A stretch of 64,000 nucleotides of DNA from positions 310,001 through 374,000 of the forward strand of contig NW_020825323.1 of assembly GCF_003286085.1 (NCBI RefSeq), given 5' to 3'. The position numbers were made by a program, and so were the translations under genes. This document shows, one piece after another, positions 21,529 to 31,573 of the stretch. Position 1 is the stretch's first letter. Each line of letters begins with the position of its first letter. This DNA comes from Drosophila persimilis (taxonomy: Eukaryota; Arthropoda; Insecta; Diptera; Drosophilidae). The notes beneath the pieces were generated by a model. The model did not search any database. It was not told the DNA's origin and worked only from the letters and a program-made list of their open reading frames with translations.

Positions 21529-21755
21529 GCTTGCTTGCCCTGCTAAGCGCTCTCTGCCAGCTCGCTCTTTGCTATCTCCGCTTTGCGTCTTCCTACCGAC
21601 GTCTGCCGAGTGAAGCTGCGCTTAGCGATCGCAGCGGCAATGTAAAGGGCAGGCAAGCCATTAAAGTACATATCGTAATTTTATTTCTGCGCCGAGTTTT
21701 ATTTAATTCGAAATAATTAGTCGGCCGATTGGGGATAAAAAACATTATCTCCACA
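21529..21755 (+). repeat. BEL-B 5' LTR, 5'-truncated, U1
   Basis: Matches the last 227 bases of the 347-bp LTR at 30093-30439, ending TTATCTCCACA. The first ~120 bases and the target duplication are deleted together with flanking sequence. Confidence 0.88.
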
Positions 21756-21762
21756 TAAAATT

Positions 21763-21780
21763 TGGTGACCCCGACGTGAT
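21763..21780 (+). other. BEL-B primer-binding site (tRNA-Trp), U1
   Basis: TGGTGACCCCGACGTGAT lies 7 bp inside the LTR. It is complementary to the conserved 3' end of eukaryotic tRNA-Trp (CACGTCGGGGTCACCA). Confidence 0.82.
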
Positions 21781-22317
21781 CTCTGAGTTGCAGTGTCAAT
21801 TAATAATCGTTCGCGATCGACATTCGTTAGCCTTAGCAAATTTTCGGCGTTTAAGCACAATTCAGTGCTAAAACATATTTACATACATGCATTGCTAGCT
21901 ATTAATTTCTCTGTCGCGACTATTCGGTCAGTGCAGTGCAGTAGGCAGTGCAGTGAACTTACTAATACACACAAGCGGAAAACAAAGCGGGGTTGGACAG
22001 CTCGCACAACTAAACGCATCAGCTATAATCCCTTTGCTCTTCCCACGGTTATACTTATACAGGGTGCTTTTTTCGGTCGTCCTGAGTGACTATTTTAAAA
22101 CCTCAACATGGCAGCATCTGAGCCTACCAATGCACAGTGGTTGCGCTTATATGGTGCTGGTGGCCAAAAATACTTCCCGTAAAGATGGAGCGCTGAGAAT
22201 TTTTTCTGGGTATTAGAGATGAATTTACATACAGTTAATATTTGTGAAAGAGAAACTTCTCTACCCCCTCCGCTCCCGCCATAAATCATTTAAAAAAAAT
22301 TCGTTTTTCAGTCATAT
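21781..22317 (+). other. BEL-B leader, first part, U1
   Basis: Untranslated leader between primer site and the BEL-A insertion. A short frame starting MAASEPTNAQWLRLYG (22108) stops after about 24 codons. In U2-U4 the Trp codon TGG is a TGA stop. The frame resembles nothing I can name. Confidence 0.6.
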
Positions 22318-22833
22318 TGTTGAGAAATGAGCCTCGTAGTTTGTAATTCAATGTTCATGTATATTGCGATTGACCTATTTACACGCTCATGATTGTAGTA
22401 CACCGCCTAAGTAACTATTTTTACGCGCATAGCTGTGTTGTTGTTTGCTCGTGTCCAGAACATAGCTGTAATGTTCTCACACGCATGGCCAGACCCGCAG
22501 CTGCACACGCACACAGCGATGCGTTCCGTTGTTTTGCATTGAGACCGTCGCGTCGAGTCGTATCGCGTGATCTTCCAATTCCCTTTTGCTCGACTTCTTT
22601 TCGCGGAGTTGAGTCAGTAGAAACTTCTAGACGAAGCCGCCCGCACGCTTACTTTGTACCGCAGTAGAAACTTCTAGACGAAGCCGCCCGCACGCATACT
22701 TTGTACCGCCACAGAATCGAACCCCCCGCTGTTCTTGTAATATAATTGTACTATAACCCCCAATATTAAATAATCAATAAAACTAAATAAGCTCAAGATA
22801 TGAACGATTATACAGTCCACTAATTCATAACCA
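22318..22833 (+). repeat. BEL-A solo LTR, U1
   Basis: 516 bp TGTTGAG...ATAACCA with the same left (CATAT) and right (AATAT) flanks as the full-length BEL-A of U2 and U3, so it is the same insertion collapsed to one LTR. Its first variable site matches the 5' LTRs (GAGCC) and all later ones match the 3' LTRs (CTCGT, GCAGTAG, and the 30 bp missing from 5' LTRs), as expected for a recombinant LTR. Confidence 0.93.
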
Positions 22834-22908
22834 AATATATAACAGCAAACGTAAATTAATTATAAGATAATACAAATTACGAAAATTAAAAAGAAATAAC
22901 AAAAAAGG

Positions 22909-24600
22909 TTAACATACATCAACCAATAAATCATATGTAGATGAAATAAAAGTGGATTTGTGATTCTTTGACAGATTTCTTTGACCTGTTATAAAAGGGT
23001 CTGATCTCAAAAGAAGCGTTTTAATCAAATCTGTATTTGTCAGTATACGAGAAATCTTCCAAGTGTGCTGCAAACGGCACTTTTTTATTTCTTTATTGTT
23101 TGACTCTGCAGCTTCCTCTGAGAGCTCTCCAATCGAAACAAAAGCGTGCTCTATTACCTTGGGTCCATGAATTAAAATTTTATGCACTGTTGCTGGAAGA
23201 TAGTACCATGGATACATTTAAATTAATTTATTAGCCGTATCTAGTGCGTATTTGTCGAATTTGTGTATATTAATTTTGTATCCTGATGCTAAGGCTTGCA
23301 ATATCGTAGCGCATCGGGCAATCACTTATTCAACAATGCCTGTAATCTGAGATGCTAAGCATGGGTTACTGAAAAATGTCCTGGCAGTATTTCCATCGTT
23401 GGAGTTTCCTCTGCCTCCATCCTTTGGCTTATCGACAAGTAACCCCATTTTCTCGCGAAACTCCGCTTGAATTTGATTTTTTCTCTTTAACACAATAGAC
23501 TTGAGTTCTACCGATCGTATTTGCCAAAGCTTTACATCCAGTTTATACAAAATGTGCAAGAAATATTCAAAGAACCGGATATATTAATGAAATGGTGATA
23601 ACCCGATGTAATTTTGTATTGCAAATTTTATGCTCAGTTGTCTTTAAGTCAGCTATTTTCGCCTTGAAGTAGAGCTCTTCTTCGACGGAAAGTGCGGCGG
23701 TCTCCTTTTTAAATTGAAGTCTGAGTGGTCTGAGATATTGCAATCTGGTAGACGATGGCCTGGGATTTTTCCATATTATCTTAGAGTCGGCAACAAGCTG
23801 AAGTGGGACGTACCATGTGACAAATAAAGTTTTCTCATCATCAATACAATTGGGAAACTTTTTTTTATACTCGCTGTGACCAGTGCTGCCATCGAATCCC
23901 CATTTTCCAATTAATGCTAAGGTTTTTTCTGTTTCATTCAAACGTTCTTCAATTAAAGTCTTTTGAAGCTCTAAAATACTTGAAGCCGTGTTATCTAAAA
24001 GACTTTGTAGTTCCACTTCTGCATATGTTTCGTCTAAAACAATATTATTTGGATATGTCAATGTTTTAAATTTAAGAATTTTTTCATAGCTTGGCAATAA
24101 GTTGTAGGAAACTTCTGAATTGATAAATGATCTAAAGACCAAGTATTAGTTTTTGGACAACCCAATGTCCACCAAAAGCGACGAGATTTTTTCAACATTT
24201 ATTTCAGTGGCATAAAGTTTTGACTGAGAATCGGATGAGCGCAAAACAGAAGCAGCAGACTCATCATGCTTTTGTAGCAGGTCTATTCGGCGACGTTTCG
24301 TCCTTTTTGAGGACGATTGGATCAATTTGTTGAGCACTACCAGTAGGCTTCAGGGCAATAAATTCTTTAGTTTTTAGCCATTCGGATTGGTATTGTACAA
24401 CTGAACTTCTAATTCTTTTCCAGTAGGCAACAATCTTTTTGCAAATGTACTAAAAGCATTTCTTAAGGTCAATCGTATTGACTTCGTAGCCTTTGCTTAT
24501 TATGTTAAGTTCAAGCAAATTATTTATGCCTTGCATTTTTTCGACATTCGTGCCCTTTTCTTTGCACCAAAGATCAAAGATGTGCATGCGTGAAAACACA
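22909..24600 (-). pseudogene. Transib (RAG1-like) transposase pseudogene, U1
   Basis: Minus strand, N to C: a basic RTKRRRI region (24337-24146), then KWGFDGSTGHSEYKKKF carrying the first catalytic Asp, WKNPRPSSTRLQYLRPLRLQF and KETAALSVEEE (24142-23567). Then RSVELKSIVLKRKNQIQ ... NDGNTARTFF (23559-23326), then a C-terminal part with VHKILIHG and LSEEAAESNNKEIKK holding the final Glu (23217-22909). The second Asp and zinc-binding region is deleted near 23567. This layout matches Transib transposases, the family from which RAG1 derives (compare RAG1 SEGNESGNK). No terminal inverted repeats identified; frames broken. Confidence 0.8.
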
Positions 24601-25151
24601 CAGTTATGACAATCTCCTTTACAATGAATAGTAAAATGTCAAAAGAAGACAAAATTATAAACAATAATATTTAAAAAGTTTAATATACAAACAGAATTGA
24701 CGAAAACGACAGCAACATCAAATAAACAAAAGAATAGCAGCTGATTGCGTTGCATGTTTGTTCTTGAAAAATAGTGAGGCCGCTTTAGTTTATTTAAGAA
24801 TAATAATATTTCCTTAAAACATTGACAAATACAGTGATAACACTCACAATGGGGGCATCTGGGGGTAACATAACTAAAACTTTAAGTAAACATAAAATAA
24901 ACGTTCACAAAATACACAAAAATAGTTAAGTTGTTTAAAAGAACACAAAAAAGATTTAATTAATTATATTAATGTTACAATAATAATTTCTTTAACTACA
25001 AAATCCAGCAATTTGCCCAATGTTAATCACTTTGAATTGCGCTTTTGTTTTGACAAAAAGCCACAAAGAAGTTGAGACGATATGGTTACATGTTGTCAAA
25101 ATATTTTATAATTTATTTTTGGCCTATGGGCGCAACGTCGCGAACGCAGCA
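24601..25151 (+). other. AT-rich leader before BEL-B gag, U1
   Basis: No gene. Contains A-rich runs and CACAATGGGGGCATCTGGGGG at 24845. It is either BEL-B leader or the remainder of the Transib element; the boundary is not visible. Confidence 0.5.
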
Positions 25152-26401
25152 ATGCCGAGTGATGTAGATTTCTACAAGTACAAGGCCGAATCCATCGCGC
25201 GCCAACTAAAGGCCATGGATCGCTTTCTCACCAAAGAAGAGCTTGCCGAGTTAGATGAGGCAGAACTTCAAGCTCGCTTAGAGCAAATCGAGCGAATTAA
25301 TGCGGATTTCGATGCCGCTCAAACGAGCCTGGATCTCCTGCAGTTAGCCCATGATGCTCGACTGGACTTTTCGAATGTTTATGTGAAGGTTAGGTCCAGG
25401 CTGTCGCGGGAGTTGATGGCTGCTCGCACGGCTAATGTTGCCAATTCAACGGCTCGGCATACTCTCGAGGAGAATTCGTCGTTGTTCGCCTATAATAGTA
25501 TAGGCCGTTCTCGAATGCCCGAGTTGCAGCTTCCGCGATTCGGTGGGAACTAAATGGATTGGCCAGAATTCCACTCGATGTTCTCGACAATGGTACACAA
25601 AGACCATACCAATCATCGAAAAATTCCAATATCTTCGTGGATGTCTAGATGGTGCTGCGCTGGATACGATTTGTCTTGGAGTTTTCTGAGGAAAATTACG
25701 ACAAGGGGTTGAATTTACTAATGTTGCGATTCGATAATAAACTGTTACGTTTTAAGGCACACGTTACGGCTATTTTCGGGCTGCAAGGGGTGAAGAAGAG
25801 CTCGGCTATCGGCTTGCGCGCGCTCAGCGACAAGATCAATGCGCACTTGCATGCTCTTCAGACCTTGGCAGCCCCGGAGGAGTTTTCGGATGGGTTACTG
25901 ATCTACATCATAGGCACGAAATTGGACCACAAGACCAAGGAGAAATGGGAGGAGAACCAGCCGACCTCAAGATTGCCTCAGTGGTCAAACATGGCCACAT
26001 TTTTGGAAGCGAGATGTCGGATGCTGGAGAATTTGGGATCAGCCTTGGCAACAAGTCCTAGTCAACAGATGGGAGAAGACAAACCTGTCACCCTTATCAC
26101 CTCCATTAACGACCATCCTAACACCACATGTAACCATTGCAATTCCTCCGAGCATTACATATCTAGATGTAAGGCATTCCTGAATCTCTCTGCGTTTGAA
26201 CGATACAAAGAAGCAAAGAAGAGCCGCTTGTGTTTGAACTGCCTCAACAAAGGCCATGAATTGCAGAGGTGCAGGTCAGGCAAAACATCACACGCTACTC
26301 CACATTCCATCGGGAACTGGTGCTTCATCTTCCTCTTCACCGGCCGAGGAATCGATCCAGTAAGAGGCCGCGACTGTGCTTCTAGCAAGCGGATGTTCTA
26401 G
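25152..26401 (+). pseudogene. BEL-B Gag, U1
   Basis: Starts MPSDVDFYKYKAESIARQ, followed by an acidic coiled-coil-like stretch (LDEAELQARLEQIERI). The Bel/Pao Gag core follows (RMPELQLPRFGGN, then WPEFHSMF, LEFSEENYDKGLNLL). Two zinc knuckles come last: CNHCNSSEHYISRC and CLNCLNKGHELQRC. A TAA replaces Tyr after FGGN (25551) and a frameshift lies near 25600. Downstream the frame is open to 26401 and is better preserved than in U2/U3, which have a TAG and an 8-bp deletion. Confidence 0.85.
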
Positions 26402-26981
26402 CCCTCCCCCCTCGATCCACAAATCTAAGCCTAGCCAGAACGGGTTGCTACCTACTGCCCTCGTCCATGTAACAGATCGTTATGGAGCACTTATCCCATG
26501 TCGTGCCATTTTGGATTCTGCATCACAGGCAAACTTTGTAACATCTAGACCTTCTAATCAGTTGCAGTTGGATCATCGCTCGTCTTATGTTAACATCTCT
26601 GGTATCGGAGATTCCATTCTACCTTCGAGCAAGTCTGTACATATAGTTGTACAATCCCAGGACGCAAGCTATCGAGCTTCCTTAGTTGCAATTGTCACCA
26701 ACTCAATTACGGGAATGCAGCCTAACTTCGGCCTAGACGCAAAGAATTGGCCAATGCCGAATAATCTAAAACTAGCTGATCGTAATTTCTCCAAGCCCCA
26801 ACGTATCGATCTGTTCATAGGTTCTGGTTTGTTCTTCGATTTAATGTGCGTCGGACAAATTCAACTATCAGAACAATTGCCAACATTGCAGGAGACAAAA
26901 CTTGGTTGGATAGTGTCAGGAAGCATTGATAGCTCGGAGAATAAGCGTGCAGCTTTAGCCGCTTTTAAAAATTCCTCTTGA
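26376..26981 (+). pseudogene. BEL-B protease region, U1
   Basis: 201 codons containing LLPTALVHVTDRYGALIPCRAILDSASQANFVT stretches typical of the Bel/Pao aspartic protease (LDSASQ active site, about 26510-26530). It extends through the linker with IDLFIGSGLFFDL up to TKLGWIVSGSID, just before RT. The frame then stops at 26981. RT, RNase H and integrase are all missing. Confidence 0.84.
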
Positions 26982-26992
26982 ATCTCTATTGA

Positions 26993-27370
26993 CGATTTTC
27001 GACCTTCGAACAGCAATGCAGGAAGCAGCTGCTCGAGTGCCAGGTGCAAGTGGAAAAACTGCGATCGGAGAATCAGGAACTGCAGCGCGAACTTTTCGAT
27101 ATATTAAAAACCTACATATCCACGCTACATGAAATTCAACTTTCAACAATTTCTACATTGCCAAATTTTCTGCCATTCTAGGCAATTCCCGATGATCAAG
27201 ATGTAATCACGACAAGGCGCCTTCGTAAAGAAGCGCCGATTGCTGCATTCGACGATCATCCCAGCGTAGCCGCCAGCTGCGCCCAAGCAAGCATCTTCAA
27301 GAGGGCCGTTGGAAAAATAGCGGTTCTGCCCCTTCAGAATGGATCTGTTGAAAGCCTTTGCCTTCTAACG
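26993..27370 (+). pseudogene. Coiled-coil segment + BEL-B pol C-terminus, U1
   Basis: One frame runs CRKQLLECQVQVEKLRSENQ and on through a Leu/Ile heptad-like helix (Leu, Leu, Ile seven apart) to a TAG at 27176-27178. It then continues in frame to the Bel pol end IFKRAVGKIAVLPLQNG and the purine tract. The helix is not part of any Bel pol region I know. It occupies the place of roughly 1000 missing pol codons and has no start codon. It is identical in U2 and U3. Confidence 0.6.
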
Positions 27371-27379
27371 GGGGGTGAA

Positions 27380-27747
27380 TGTTCGGAGCAGAACTCAGCC
27401 GATTAGCTGCTTGCCAAATAGCACCTAATTCTTGGCCCTCAGCCGCTTATTTTGTTTGTTACTTATGTCTATGTCACTCAGTTGTTTGTTAAAGCTTTGC
27501 GCTTGCTTGCCCTGCTAAACGCTCTCTGCAAGCTCGCTCTTCGCTATCTCCGCTTTGAGTCTACCGACGTCTGACGAGCGAAGCTCCGCTTAGCGATCGC
27601 AGCGGCAATATAAAGGGCAGGCAAGCCACACTTGCAATTTGGATGTCACGCATTAAAGAACATATCGTAATTTTATTTCTGCGCCGAGTTTTATTTAATT
27701 CGAAATAATTAGTCGGCCGATTGGGGATAAAAAACATTATCTCCACA
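27380..27747 (+). repeat. BEL-B 3' LTR, U1
   Basis: 368 bp TGTTCGG...CTCCACA after a purine tract (27367-27379). It has a TATA-like AATATAAAGG near 27606; the 5' LTRs read AATGTAAAGG, so the TATA differs. It contains about 24 bp (near 27627) missing from 5' LTRs. Followed by the GTGTG target duplication (27748-27752). Confidence 0.9.
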
Positions 27748-27752
27748 GTGTG

Positions 27753-28386
27753 TAAGGATTAGGAATTTAATAAGAGGAAGAGAATTAGTGGTGGATATAA
27801 TATGGTAGAGGGAATTATAATCCGAGCATAAGACCCTAAACGGTTCATGCAAGGAATAATTCGATCTACAAAGTGGAAGGAACAACGGTATCAAATTTCT
27901 AGTCAGTCTCATAGAAATCGTGAAGTTAATGCGGCTCAACAGATCAGGGCAGTCTATGTCACCCCTGATCAAGTTGTGCATTAATATCGCACCAAGCATT
28001 TTTCTACGGTTAACTAAGGATGGGAGGTTTACTAATAGCAGTCTACTAGAGTAAGATGGGAGTCTCACACCCGCATCCCAGTTAAGGCCCCGCTGAGCAA
28101 AGAGTAAAAAGTTTTTCTGTACTGATTCTATACGGTCCTATACGGTGTACTTTGTACTGAGGGCACCGTATTCTAAGATCGGACGAACAAGCGAGGTATA
28201 GAGAGTCTTTGTTATATAGGGATCGTCAAATTCCTTTGACCACCTCTTTATAAACCCAAGCACGCCCATGGCCTTATTTACCATGGTGGAAATGTGTTCA
28301 GGAAACTTTAACTTGGGGTCTAACATACCACCAGGGTAGTTCTCTCAAGAGAATCATCAAATAGCATATAGGGAGCCAACAAGGGC
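27753..28386 (-). pseudogene. NL-K RT fragment, U1
   Basis: C-terminal RT region (LDPKLKFPEHISTMVNKAMG, RLPSYSSRLLLVNLP). The catalytic YADD part is cut off at 28386 by the unit joint; in the copy at 17901-18955 the same point (18645) continues. BEL-B inserted into its left part. Confidence 0.82.
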
Positions 28387-28390
28387 TAAG

Positions 28391-28695
28391 CTAAGTTTGA
28401 ATCAATTTAGAACATGATATATATATCAGGAAAAAGGTATATGGAAAGAACGACTTTTGACCAATTGACCTTATAGTAGCTATATGATATATCTCCGTAT
28501 ATCGTATATCTACGCTTCGTTACATTAGTCAGACTGCATCTTGCAAGAGGCGATGCAATTACTGCACCGTCAAGTGGCCCGTATGAAACCACCAGAAGGC
28601 TGTTACGCGAGCATGCAAGAAAGATAGCTGTTAGACTAATATTCGAGAAAAATTAGCACCAAACTTACTAAGAGAATTAGGCATGCATTCAAAAT
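28391..28695. other. Unrecognised unit-start segment, U2 (148-bp deletion)
   Basis: As 21071-21520 but with an internal deletion near 28495. Ends in CAAAAT, the left target duplication of LTR-D. Confidence 0.5.
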
Positions 28696-30047
28696 TGTAA
28701 AGTGTCCCGGTGTTCTGGTGTGGTAGCTTTCGAGACGCATTCCACAAACTAGACAACTTGCATAGATGTTATGGTTAGCACTGTGTGGGATCTTTCGGCT
28801 AGGGCTCGTCGGATGGGGGGGGATCTTTCAGTTGTTCCAGCTAAACACATACAAGAGATTCTGGTGCTAACCTGGCCGTTAGGTGTTATACAAATCAAAT
28901 CAATAGTGCCATATGCATCGCCGCACGGAGTTAGGTCTTGTAACCCACCCTACCATGTTAACTCTGCTCGCCTATTTCTTGTGTGAACCCTTAAACCTCT
29001 ATATGTTCCCCCTTCCCAATACCCCTGTATAGTTATTCTACTCCAATTTCATGTTGATCAATCTTCAGTGTATTTTCATATTTTAACTCCACTCCAACTA
29101 ACAACCATCCTCAGAATCACCTCAAATCTTCATAACATCTTATTTATCTACAGTTACAGCAACTTAATTTTAGGGGTTTTTTTATATATATAAAGAGGAG
29201 AAAATTTTAGAAGAACAAATCAAATTATAAGCAAAGCGGTGTTTTTCTTACTTTTAGTGGTAGCTTACTTTGGTTTTCCATCGCTGCAACAGGCCTGCAT
29301 GCATTGATGTGTCCTAGATTAGATTATAATGTACAAAATTTAAATGCAAAAAAAATAATAATAATAGCAATAGTAGCTACGGTTGAATTCAGTGTGTGTG
29401 TGTGTCAATCATTTTCCTTGAAGACATCCGATATGGATATGTCTGTGCCTATCCAGGCCACGACATAGAATTTCAGAGGCAACTGTATGTCCTCTGCCAA
29501 GGTCAAAAATAAGGTTGATCGCAAATTTCGTTGTGCGGCAGAAGTTTGACCTCCGTTGGATAACTTTCGTCAATATTAAATTACACTGGAGAAACCGAGA
29601 TCGACTGGCAAAGCTCAGACCCCTTTTGGGGCTTGAAACCGGGTTTATCTTTGGAGAATCACTGATTTTTCGGCTTTTCGGCACACTGATCTTAATTTTT
29701 GGGGCAGCTTGGCATGTGCACCCTACTTTCGACGATTTATTGATTTCAATTTTTCTTTTTTTTTTCAGACACGTGTATAACCTTTTATTCTTTTCTTTTC
29801 TTTTATCTCGCCGTACCACCAAACTGACCTTCCACAATTTAGTTCCATGGATCGAATGATCCAGCGCTTGAGCTTTGATTTTGTTTCTTCATCCCATTCT
29901 AAAGCACAAGGGCTAGATAACCCACCAAGATAACCCAAAGCTCGCTCTCCCGTCAAAAGCTTTCGCTTTATTCCCGTTTATTCCCTTGCATGCAGATAAG
30001 CTACAGCTCTGTGCACACAAATAAGTCCATCCAAATATGGGCCGTCA
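28696..30047 (+). mobile_element. LTR-D, probable 1.35-kb solo LTR, U2
   Basis: Starts TGTAAAGTGTCCC and ends GGGCCGTCA, flanked by CAAAAT on both sides (28690-28695, 30048-30053). U4 has a single CAAAAT at the same place and no insert. TG...CA ends, no terminal inverted repeat, and a TATATATATAAAG box near 29184 point to a solo LTR. No coding domain was recognised: the 114-codon plus frame and its minus shadow (29409-29956) resemble nothing I know. Confidence 0.65.
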
Positions 30048-30092
30048 CAAAATACAAATACCACTACAATTACTAATTACTAGAAAGGTGTG

Positions 30093-30439
30093 TGTTTGGA
30101 GCAGAACCCAGTCGATTAGCTGCGTGCCAAATAGCACCTAATTCGTGGCCCTCAGCCGCCTATTTTGTTTGTCATTTATGTCGATGTCACTCGAATTTTG
30201 TAACAGCTTTGCGCTTGCTTGCACTGCTAAGCGCTCTCTGCCAGCTCGCTCTTTGCTATCTCCGCTTTGCGTCTTCCTACCGACGTCTGCCGAGTGAAGC
30301 TGCGCTTAGCGATCGCAGCGGCAATGTAAAGGGCAGGCAAGCCATTAAAGTACATATCGTAATTTTATTTCTGCGCCGAGTTTTATTTAATTCGAAATAA
30401 TTAGTCGGCCGATTGGGGATAAAAAACATTATCTCCACA
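30093..30439 (+). repeat. BEL-B 5' LTR, U2
   Basis: 347 bp TGTTTGGAGCAG...CTCCACA, preceded by GTGTG (30088-30092), the partner of GTGTG after the 3' LTR (41146-41150). 30054-30087 is NL-K-side flank. Confidence 0.9.
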
Positions 30440-30446
30440 TAAAATT

Positions 30447-30464
30447 TGGTGACCCCGACGTGAT
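30447..30464 (+). other. BEL-B primer-binding site (tRNA-Trp), U2
   Basis: TGGTGACCCCGACGTGAT, as in U1. Confidence 0.82.
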
Positions 30465-31001
30465 CTCTGAGTTGCAGTGTCAATTAATAATCGTTCGCGA
30501 TCGACATTCGTTAGCCTTAGCAAATTTTCGGCGTTTAAGCACAATTCAGTGCTAAAACATACTTACATACATGCATTGCTAGCTATTAATTTCTCTGTCG
30601 CGACTATTCGGTCAGTGCAGTGCAGTAGGCAGTGCAGTAAACTTACTAATACACACAAGCGGAAAACAAAGCGGAAACGGACAGCTCGCACAACTAAACG
30701 CATCAGCTATAATACCTTTGCTCTTCCCACGGTTATACTTATACAGGGTGCTTTTTTCGGTCGTCCTGAGTGACTATTTTAAAACCTCAACATGGCAGCA
30801 TCTGAGCCTACCAATGCACAGTGATTGCGCTTATATGGGGCTGGTGGCCAAAAATACTTCCCGTAAAGATAGAGCGCTGAGACTTTTTTCTGGGTATTAG
30901 AGATGAATTTACATACAGTTAATATTTGTGAAAGAGAAACTTCTCTACCCCCTCCGCTCCCGCCATAAATCATTTAAAAAAAATTCGTTTTTCAATCATA
31001 T
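30465..31001 (+). other. BEL-B leader, first part, U2
   Basis: Untranslated leader up to the BEL-A insertion; flank CATAT at 30997-31001. The short MAASEPTNAQ frame ends at TGA after Gln. Confidence 0.6.
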
Positions 31002-31487
31002 TGTTGAGAAATGAGCCTGGTAGTTTGTAATTCAATGTTCATGTATATTGCGATTGACCTATTTACACGCTCATGATTGTAGTACACCGCCTAAGTAACT
31101 ATTTTTACGCGCATAGCTGTGTTGTTGTTTGCTCGTGTCCAGAACATAGCTGTAATGTTCTCACACGCATGGCCAGACCCGCAGCTGCACACGCACACAG
31201 CGATGCGTTCCGTTGTTTTGCATTGAGACCGTCGCGTCGAGTCGTATCGCGTGATCTTCCAATTCCCTTTTGCTCGACTTCTTTTCGCGGAGTTGAGTCA
31301 GTAGAAACTTCTAGACGAAGCCGCCCGCACGCTTACTTTGTACCGCAATAGAAACTTCTAGACGAAGCCGCCCGCACGCATACTTTGTACCGCCGCAGAA
31401 TCGGCGGCGACCCCCAATATTAAATAATCAATAAAACTAAATAAGCTCAAGATATAAACGATTATACAGTCCACTAATTCATAACCA
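31002..31487 (+). repeat. BEL-A 5' LTR, U2
   Basis: 486 bp TGTTGAG...ATAACCA. It is 30 bp shorter than the 3' LTR because of a deletion after GCAGAATCGGCGGCGACC. The deletion is shared by the 5' LTRs of U2, U3 and U4. Contains a duplicated GAAACTTCTAGACGAAGCC motif (about 31306 and 31351). Confidence 0.93.
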
Positions 31488-31497
31488 TAGCAAATTT

Positions 31498-31513
31498 TGG
31501 TCCTTCGAGCCGG
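31498..31513 (+). other. BEL-A primer-binding site (tRNA-Tyr), U2
   Basis: TGGTCCTTCGAGCCGG, 10 bp inside the LTR, complementary to the conserved tRNA-Tyr 3' end CCGGCTCGAAGGACCA. Confidence 0.82.
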
Positions 31514-31573
31514 ATTCCCGCGTTTGAGTTTATTTATATACATATTGAGTGATACCGTTAATCGCTGTTTGCC

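Larger units (their letters stand above)
21067..28386. repeat. Array unit U1 (short unit, BEL-A reduced to solo LTR)
   Basis: First unit of the tandem array. It matches U2 at offset 7320 (left edge), 8684 (BEL-B leader) and 13435 (after BEL-A). It is shorter because BEL-A is a solo LTR, LTR-D is absent and the start of the BEL-B 5' LTR is deleted. Left flank is unique; right edge is the joint GGGAGCCAACAAGGG|CTAAG. Confidence 0.93.

Noticed and set aside
21793-22089. 98-codon frame in the BEL-B leader, present in all units
   Set aside because: Lies in the untranslated leader right after the primer site; no family resemblance. Open length is not unusual for this composition.
22389-22667. Recurrent 92-codon frame (MIVVHRLSNYF...) at five positions
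   Set aside because: It lies inside the BEL-A LTR and repeats only because the LTR repeats; no codon signature or known domain.
24845-24865. CACAATG heptamer near the Transib remnant, like a Transib terminus or recombination signal
   Set aside because: It faces away from the transposase gene and no partner CATTGTG/CACTGTG end with a target duplication is visible, so I do not call a terminus.
29409-29956. Paired frames on both strands in LTR-D (114 and 142 codons)
   Set aside because: Mutually overlapping, no domain recognised. LTR-D is more simply explained as a non-coding solo LTR.
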